A stretch of 9,960 nt of DNA from Paracoccaceae bacterium (GTDB lineage Bacteria; Pseudomonadota; Alphaproteobacteria; Rhodobacterales; Rhodobacteraceae): assembly GCA_007134805.1 (NCBI GenBank), contig SLKB01000350.1:1-9960 (forward strand), given 5' to 3'. The position numbers were made by a program, and so were the translations under genes. Numbering within the stretch: the stretch's first letter is position 1; every line of letters begins with the position of its first letter. Of this stretch, positions 4,963 through 9,960 are shown piece after piece. A model generated the notes under the pieces. It was not told the origin of the DNA, made no database searches, and saw nothing but the letters and a program-made list of their open reading frames with translations.

Positions 4963-7404
4963 ATGGCGCATGCCTTCCCTGCCGAAAGTCCCGATCTTCC
5001 CCCCCGCCTTGCGCAATGGTTTGCCGCGCAGGGCTGGACGCCGCATCCGCATCAGCTTGCGATGTTCGCGCAGCGAGGCAATGCCTTGCTGATCGCACCC
5101 ACGGGCGGAGGCAAGACGCTCGCGGGCTTCCTGCCGACGCTGGCGGCAGCCTACGAGGCACCTCTGCCAGATGGGTTGCACACGCTCTACCTTTCGCCGC
5201 TCAAGGCGCTCACGCATGATATCGGGCGCAATCTGGCGCGCCCGGTCATGGAGTTGGGCCTGGGGCTGCGGATCGAGGATCGCACTGGCGACACGCCGTC
5301 GACCCGCCGGGCGCGTCAGCGCGTCGATCCGCCCCATATCCTGCTGACTACTCCCGAAAGCCTTGCGCTGATGCTCTCCTACATTGAGGCCCCGCGCATC
5401 TTCGGCACGCTCAAACGCGTGGTGATCGATGAGGTCCATGCGCTCGCAGAATCTAAGCGCGGCGAGCAGATGATGCTGTGCCTGTCGCGGCTGCGGGCTC
5501 TGTGCCCCGGTCTTCAGGTCGCGGGGCTTTCCGCCACGGTCGAGAACCCGCGGGCGCTTGCGCGCTATCTGGGCGGCGGGCATGTGGTGCTGGCCGATCC
5601 CGGCCCCGCGCCCGACATCGCGATGCTGCCCACAAGCGCCGTGCCGCCATGGTCAGGCGCGGGCGGGGCCTATGCCGCGCGCGATGTCATGGCCGCGATT
5701 GAGGACGCGCGGTTGACGCTGGTCTTCATCAACACCCGCGCGCAGGCAGAGCTGTTCTTCCAGGCGCTCTGGGCCGTCAATGAGGCCAATCTGCCGATCG
5801 CGCTGCATCACGGCAGCCTTGCGCGCGAGGCCCGACGCAAAGTCGAGGCGGCGATGGCTGAAGGCAGTCTGCGGGCGGTGGTGGCGACGGGCAGCCTTGA
5901 TCTGGGGCTTGACTGGGGTGATGTGGACCTCGTGATCCAGATCGGTGCACCGAAGAATGTCAAACGGCTGGTGCAGCGCATCGGGCGGGCGAACCACCGC
6001 TATGACGCGCCGTCGCGCGCGCGGATCGTGCCCGCGAACCGCTTCGAGGTGCTCGAATGCGTGGCCGCGCTGCAAGCGGTGGAGGCTGCGGATCTCGACA
6101 GCGACGCCACCGGGCAGGGGGGGCTGGATGTGCTCTGCCAGCATCTGCTGCTCACGGCCTGCGCGGCCCCCTTCGCGGCCGACGCCCTTTATACCGAGAT
6201 TACGGCGACAAGTGGCCCCTATGCGGATCTCAGCCGCAATGATTTCGACGCGTGCCTCGATTTCGTGGCCACTGGCGGCTACGCATTGCGCGCCTATGAT
6301 CGGTGGCAGCGTCTTGTCGAGCGGGACGGCCGCTGGCAATTACGCGACCCCCGCGCGGCGCAGGCGATCCGCATGAATATCGGCACCATTGTCGCGCCCG
6401 AACTGCTGTCGGTCCGGCGCGGTCCGCGCGGCGGCGCCCCCCTGGGCGAGATCGAGGAGAGTTTCGCCGCATCCCTCCTGCCTGGCGACACCTTCCTCAT
6501 TGGCGGGCAGACCGTGCGCTATGACCGGCTGCGGGACATGGTGGTCGAGGTCACGCCCCAGCCCACGCGCGCGCCGAAGATCGCGGTCTTCAACGGGCTG
6601 AAGATGGCCACCTCGACCGAATTGTCGGCCCGCGTGCTCAGGCTTATCGGCGACCGCGCTGCATGGGGCGCGCTGCCCGAGCACATCCGCGAGTGGCTGG
6701 TGCTGCAATCCGAAATCTCGGAATTGCCGCGCCCCGGCACCATGACCTGCGAGAGTTTCCTGCGCGGGGGGCGTTGGTATTTCGCGCTCTATTCGTTCGC
6801 CGGGCGCAACGCAAACCAGACGCTGGGGCTGTTGCTCACACACCGGATGGAGCGTGACAGGATAGCGCCGCTCGGATTTGTCGCGACCGATTACGCGCTG
6901 CTCATCTGGTCGCTGGAACCTGTCGGCGACCCGACGCCACTTCTGGACCCAGAGGGCCTGCGCGAGGGGCTGGCCGCGTGGCTTTCTGAAAACGCAGTGA
7001 TGAAGCGCACCTTCCGGGCGGTCGCGATGATCGCGGGCCTGTTGCAGCGTAATCTGCCGGGACAGCGCAAATCCGGCAAGCAGGCTACATTTTCGAGCGA
7101 CATCCTCTATGACACGCTGCGCAAGTTCGACCCCGACCATCTCTTGCTGCGCATCACCCGCGCGGAATCCATGCGCGGCCTTGCCGATTTCGGACGGATC
7201 GAGGAAATGCTGCGCAGCCGGCCCCGGATCGTCCATTCGCTGCCTCCGCATGTCACCCCCTTCGCCGCGCCCCTGATGCTCGAGGCGGGGCGGATCCCGA
7301 TCCGCGCCTCGGGCACCGAGCGACTGCTCGAGGAAGAGGCCGCGCGGATGATGCGCGAAGCAGGCTTGAACCCTGACGGGATCGGCGCGCATATGGAGGC
7401 ATGA
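4963..7404 (+). CDS. Ligase-associated DNA damage response DEXH box helicase (Lhr-type)
   Basis: This 813-residue superfamily 2 ATP-dependent helicase is of the Lhr-core type and matches the ligase-associated subfamily (TIGR04121). Visible motifs are a Q-motif region (GWTPHPHQLAMF, 24-35), Walker A APTGGGKT (45-52), motif Ib-like TTPESL (129-134), the DEVH box (Asp156-His159), SAT (190-192), HHGS (282-285), ATGSLDLGLDWG (308-319) and motif VI QRIGRANHR (338-346). Lhr winged-helix and C-terminal domains fill the remainder. Relatives translocate 3' to 5' on single-stranded DNA and unwind duplexes in repair. ATG 4963 gives the family-typical N-terminus; the frame is open to 4828 but that part runs through the gap into the divergent ycgN gene. 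The stop overlaps the pdeM start in ATGA (7401-7404), so translation is likely coupled. Confidence 0.95.
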   Translation: MAHAFPAESPDLPPRLAQWFAAQGWTPHPHQLAMFAQRGNALLIAPTGGGKTLAGFLPTLAAAYEAPLPDGLHTLYLSPLKALTHDIGRNLARPVMELGLGLRIEDRTGDTPSTRRARQRVDPPHILLTTPESLALMLSYIEAPRIFGTLKRVVIDEVHALAESKRGEQMMLCLSRLRALCPGLQVAGLSATVENPRALARYLGGGHVVLADPGPAPDIAMLPTSAVPPWSGAGGAYAARDVMAAIEDARLTLVFINTRAQAELFFQALWAVNEANLPIALHHGSLAREARRKVEAAMAEGSLRAVVATGSLDLGLDWGDVDLVIQIGAPKNVKRLVQRIGRANHRYDAPSRARIVPANRFEVLECVAALQAVEAADLDSDATGQGGLDVLCQHLLLTACAAPFAADALYTEITATSGPYADLSRNDFDACLDFVATGGYALRAYDRWQRLVERDGRWQLRDPRAAQAIRMNIGTIVAPELLSVRRGPRGGAPLGEIEESFAASLLPGDTFLIGGQTVRYDRLRDMVVEVTPQPTRAPKIAVFNGLKMATSTELSARVLRLIGDRAAWGALPEHIREWLVLQSEISELPRPGTMTCESFLRGGRWYFALYSFAGRNANQTLGLLLTHRMERDRIAPLGFVATDYALLIWSLEPVGDPTPLLDPEGLREGLAAWLSENAVMKRTFRAVAMIAGLLQRNLPGQRKSGKQATFSSDILYDTLRKFDPDHLLLRITRAESMRGLADFGRIEEMLRSRPRIVHSLPPHVTPFAAPLMLEAGRIPIRASGTERLLEEEAARMMREAGLNPDGIGAHMEA

Positions 7405-8078
7405 GCAGATGCCGCTTTCGATTCGCAAGCCAGGAATTCGTGGCGCTCCCGTCCGGTGCGATGCATTGGCCAGCGCAAGATGCGCTCATCGTCGCCGACC
7501 TGCACCTGGGCAAATCCGAGCGCATGGCCCGGCGCGGCGGCGCGCTCCTGCCCCCCTATGAGACCCGCGCGACGCTTGCACGGCTCGCGTCCGATCTCGC
7601 AGCGAGTGGGGCGAGGCGGCTGATCGCACTGGGCGACAGCTTCGATGATGATCTGGCCTGCGCGCAGCTTGGCCCGGACCTTGGCGCGCTGCAGGAACTC
7701 TGTGCGCAGCATCATGTCATCTGGATCGCGGGCAATCACGACCCTGCGCCTGCAGGGCTTCCGGGCGAGGCGCAGCCGGAGATCACTCTGTCTGGCATTG
7801 CCCTGCGCCATATCGCGAGCGCCGGGCCGGATCTCTCAGGGCATTACCACCCGAAATTGCGCGTCGCAGGCCAACGCCGTGCGGCCTTTCTGGTAGGGGC
7901 GGCGCATGTCATCCTGCCTGCCTATGGCGCCTATACTGGCGGGCTTGACGCGCAGGCACCGGTGTTGCGCGCGCTGGTACCGCAGGGCATTGCAATCCTG
8001 ACCGGACAGGCGGCCCGCGTTGTTCCGCTCAATCAGCCGCAGAGCCAGAGGATGGCGCCGCTCGGGGGAGCGCGCTGA
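7401..8078 (+). CDS. pdeM: Ligase-associated DNA damage response endonuclease PdeM
   Basis: This 225-residue binuclear-metal phosphoesterase (TIGR04123-type) is a partner of the ligase and helicase; relatives are manganese-dependent DNA nucleases/phosphodiesterases. All calcineurin-like motifs are visible: DLHLGK (Asp33, His35), GDSFDD (Asp79), GNHD (Asn112, His113) and GHYH (His148, His150). The N-terminal 'VALPSGAMHWP' (14-24) and C-terminal 'LPAYGAYTGGLD' (172-183) are family signatures and the length is normal, so the enzyme should be active. The start overlaps the helicase stop by four bases. A GGAGG lies only one base before the ATG, too close for normal initiation, which favours coupling with helicase translation. 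The stop lies eight bases from that of the convergent ligase gene. Confidence 0.95.
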   Translation: MSRCRFRFASQEFVALPSGAMHWPAQDALIVADLHLGKSERMARRGGALLPPYETRATLARLASDLAASGARRLIALGDSFDDDLACAQLGPDLGALQELCAQHHVIWIAGNHDPAPAGLPGEAQPEITLSGIALRHIASAGPDLSGHYHPKLRVAGQRRAAFLVGAAHVILPAYGAYTGGLDAQAPVLRALVPQGIAILTGQAARVVPLNQPQSQRMAPLGGAR

Positions 8079-8091
8079 GGCTGGCCTCAGC
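8074..8091. terminator. Shared inverted repeat at the convergent pdeM / ligase ends
   Basis: GCTGAGG (8074-8080), loop CTGG and CCTCAGC (8085-8091) form a 7-bp stem. The left arm holds the pdeM stop TGA (8076-8078) and the right arm the complement of the ligase stop (TCA, 8087-8089). A second stem, GCCGCC (8090-8095) with GGCGGC (8100-8105), overlaps it inside the ligase end. No T-run follows on either strand. It could serve as a two-way end signal, but three bases of each arm are explained by the two stop codons alone. Confidence 0.35.
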
Positions 8092-9661
8092 CGCCCTCCG
8101 GCGGCAGCATGTCGAGGAGCACGCCGAGGCGATCCGCCTCCGCGGCCGGTTTGTCGTCGCGGATGCGCGAGATGCGCGGAAAGCGCATCGCGACACCGGA
8201 TTTGTGCCGGTTGGAACGGTTCAGCCCTTCGAATGCGACCTCGACCACCTTGGAGGGCGTGACCGCGCGCACCGGACCGAAGCGGTCGATGGTGTTGGCG
8301 CGCACGAATCGGTCAAGCTCTTTCAACTCGGCATCGGTGAAGCCGAAATAGGCCTTTCCCACGGGCACGAGCGCTGCGCCATCCCAGAGCCCGAAGGTGA
8401 AATCCGAGTAATACCCCGACCGCTTGCCATGCCCGCGCTGCGCATAAAGCAGCACTGCATCGACGCGCATCGGATCGCGTTTCCACTTGAACCAGTGCCC
8501 CTTGATGCGCCCGCCGAGATAGAGGGAGGCGCGGTGCTTGATCATCAGCCCCTCGATCACATCCTCGGGCGGGTGGGCGCGCAGCCGTGCCAGCGCCTGC
8601 CAGTCGTCAAAGGGCAAGAGTGGCGAGAGGTCGATGCGCGCGGGGTCGAGCCTGGCTACAGCGTCCTCAAGGGCTGCGCGGCGTTCAGCAAAGGGCGCGA
8701 AGCGCCAGTCGCGCGCGCCCCAGACCAGCAGATCATAGATCCGCAAGGCGGCCGGGTGGCTGCGAAGCAGTTTCGCGCTGACACTCTTGCGCCCCAGGCG
8801 CTGTTGCAGATCCCCGAACGGGGCCACCTGATTGTCACGCCGGATCAGCAACTCGCCATCGAGCGCGCCTTCAAAGTCCATCGCCGCGATCACATCGGGG
8901 AAGGCCGCGCTGATCTCGTCGCCGGTGCGCGAATAAAGCCGTCGCTGCCCGCCTTCGCTGACCGCCTGCACGCGGATGCCGTCCCACTTCCATTCCGCGG
9001 CGAAATCCGCAGGATCGAACTTCACAAGCTCGTCCATATCGGTCGGCGTTGAAAGCATCACAGGGCGAAACCGCGCCTGTGCGGCGGAGACGGGCTTCGC
9101 GCCACCCTCGGCCCAGGCGAACAGCTCGATATAGGGGAGGCGCAGGCCGTGCCACAGCTCTTCGATTTCGGCGAGCTCAAGCCCGCCGAAATCGGCAAGC
9201 GCCTGCCGCGCGAGCCGGGCCGAGACGCCAACGCGCAGCCCTCGCGTGGCGAGCTTGAGATAGGCATAGCGCTGCGAGGGGCCCAGCTGATCGAGGCGTG
9301 CTGCGATCCGTGCGGGAAGCGCGGTTTTCGGAGTGTCGCGCAACTCGGCGATGAGATCGGAAAGGCGTGCCTCGCCTCCATGGCCCGTTCCAGGCCAGAT
9401 CAATGCGATGGTCTCGGCCAGATCACCCACGAAATCATAGCTGATCGCGAACAATTCGGGGTCCACCCGCTCGGACACCAGCGCGCGCAGGAGCGAGGGC
9501 GTCGCGCTGCGCAGCGCCAGATCGCCGGTCAGCGCGGCGAGCGCATAGCCGCGGTCCGGGTCAGGGGTCCGGGCGAAGAACTCGGCCAGATGGCGCAGCT
9601 TGGCCTTGCGTTGCGGCGTGAAGGCCAGCCGCTCCAGCAGGTCGGCAAAACCTGCGATCAT
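8087..9661 (-). CDS. ATP-dependent DNA ligase of the ligase-associated damage response set
   Basis: This 524-residue ligase belongs to the bacterial group annotated as cisplatin damage response ATP-dependent DNA ligase (TIGR04120). Residues 1-195 are the helical DNA-binding domain. The nucleotidyltransferase domain has motif I EWKWDGIR with the AMP-accepting Lys225, then SRTGDE (244-249), ALDGELL (266-272), IYDLLVW (308-314), motif IV EGLMIK (370-375) and motif V WFKWKR (390-395). The OB domain ends with motif VI-like MRFPRISRIRDDK (492-504). Every catalytic element is present, so it should seal nicks with ATP. Unlike LigD it has no polymerase or phosphoesterase domain in the same chain; such functions come from neighbouring genes. 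ATG 9661 overlaps the exonuclease stop as ATGA, so the two genes form one operon. Confidence 0.95.
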   Translation of the reverse strand: MIAGFADLLERLAFTPQRKAKLRHLAEFFARTPDPDRGYALAALTGDLALRSATPSLLRALVSERVDPELFAISYDFVGDLAETIALIWPGTGHGGEARLSDLIAELRDTPKTALPARIAARLDQLGPSQRYAYLKLATRGLRVGVSARLARQALADFGGLELAEIEELWHGLRLPYIELFAWAEGGAKPVSAAQARFRPVMLSTPTDMDELVKFDPADFAAEWKWDGIRVQAVSEGGQRRLYSRTGDEISAAFPDVIAAMDFEGALDGELLIRRDNQVAPFGDLQQRLGRKSVSAKLLRSHPAALRIYDLLVWGARDWRFAPFAERRAALEDAVARLDPARIDLSPLLPFDDWQALARLRAHPPEDVIEGLMIKHRASLYLGGRIKGHWFKWKRDPMRVDAVLLYAQRGHGKRSGYYSDFTFGLWDGAALVPVGKAYFGFTDAELKELDRFVRANTIDRFGPVRAVTPSKVVEVAFEGLNRSNRHKSGVAMRFPRISRIRDDKPAAEADRLGVLLDMLPPEGG

Positions 9662-9960
9662 TCCGGCTCATCCTCATATCCTGCAAGCCGCAAGGGCCGC
9701 GCCGTGCGCCCGTTGAGCGCACACCAGCGCAGGATTGCATCTTCGCGCCCATGGGTGACCCATGTCTCGGCGGGGTCAAGCTCGGTGATGGTCTGGGTCA
9801 GTTCCGGCCAGTCGACATGATCCGAGATCACCAGCGGCAACTCGACCCCCCTCTGCCGCGCCCGCGCGCGCACCATCATCCAGCCACTGGCAAAGGCGAT
9901 CACTGGATCTGGAAAGCGCTGCGCCCATGTCGCAGCAAAGGCCGATGGTGGCGCCAGAAC
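9658..9960 (-). CDS. Ligase-associated DNA damage response exonuclease, C-terminal part (partial)
   Basis: The frame is open from the window edge to TGA at 9660-9658 and gives the last 100 residues. They match the end of the MBL/beta-CASP exonuclease of the ligase-associated set (TIGR04122): VLAPPSAF, then FASGWMMVRARARQRG, LVISDHVDW with the metal-ligand-type His, and ETWVTHGRE, a typical beta-CASP end motif. Relatives are about 330 residues, so roughly two thirds, including the HxHxDH metal site, lies outside. A GTG at 9903 is only an internal codon, since family-like sequence (VLAPPSAFAATWAQRFPDP) continues upstream of it. The protein would trim DNA ends for the ligase encoded next to it, with four bases of overlap. 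Confidence 0.92.
   Translation of the reverse strand, partial: VLAPPSAFAATWAQRFPDPVIAFASGWMMVRARARQRGVELPLVISDHVDWPELTQTITELDPAETWVTHGREDAILRWCALNGRTARPLRLAGYEDEPE

Noticed and set aside
4874..5161. Longer N-terminus for the YcgN protein
   Set aside because: It would overlap the helicase coding sequence and adds over 90 residues absent from UPF0260 proteins.
6340..7428. Minus-strand open frame of 362 codons opposite the helicase
   Set aside because: The plus strand carries clear Lhr-type helicase sequence here; the antisense product has no recognisable domain.
8204..9052. Plus-strand open frame of 282 codons opposite the ligase
   Set aside because: All ligase motifs are on the minus strand in this interval; the plus product is low-quality shadow sequence.
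1..9960. CRISPR array, tRNA, insertion sequence, prophage or integration site
   Set aside because: Reading both strands showed no regularly spaced repeats, cloverleaf, transposase or integrase sequence, or terminal repeats.

Overview
This GC-rich window is chromosomal DNA of an alphaproteobacterium, most likely of the order Rhodobacterales. The evidence is the close set of an isoaspartate-methyltransferase-like gene, tolC and a PopZ-like/DUF2497-type gene, the UPF0260 (YcgN) and YtoQ proteins, and the four-gene ligase-associated repair set. Genus cannot be assigned from reading alone. Coding density is high and no stretch of more than 300 bases lacks a gene. I saw no tRNA, rRNA, insertion sequence, CRISPR array or phage gene.

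Left part (1-1823). The window opens in the last 39 codons of an Lrp/AsnC-type regulator (+). It converges on mscL (-), the large-conductance mechanosensitive channel gene. mscL is whole from start to stop except for one in-frame TAG in the first transmembrane helix, so as read it is a pseudogene. Upstream on the same strand is a ytoQ-family gene. A 154-base divergent spacer separates ytoQ from a Pcm-like SAM methyltransferase gene (+).

Middle part (1824-4873). The methyltransferase gene is followed after 72 bases by tolC, an outer-membrane efflux/secretion channel. Next, behind its own candidate promoter, is a PopZ-like protein with conserved ends and a long low-complexity acidic, proline-rich centre. 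A UPF0260/YcgN cysteine-cluster gene (-) converges on it. The YcgN gene diverges from the repair helicase across 89 bases.

Right part (4963-9960). This holds the known four-component 'ligase-associated DNA damage response' set, arranged as two convergent two-gene operons. On + are an Lhr-type DEXH helicase and the metallophosphoesterase PdeM, overlapping by ATGA. On - are an MBL/beta-CASP exonuclease (cut by the window edge) and an ATP-dependent DNA ligase, also overlapping by ATGA. The two operons end 8 bases apart on a shared inverted repeat. Together they supply unwinding, end processing and sealing for a DNA repair pathway separate from the replicative NAD-dependent ligase. The system is a described one. 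The most unusual observation in the window is the nonsense codon in mscL.
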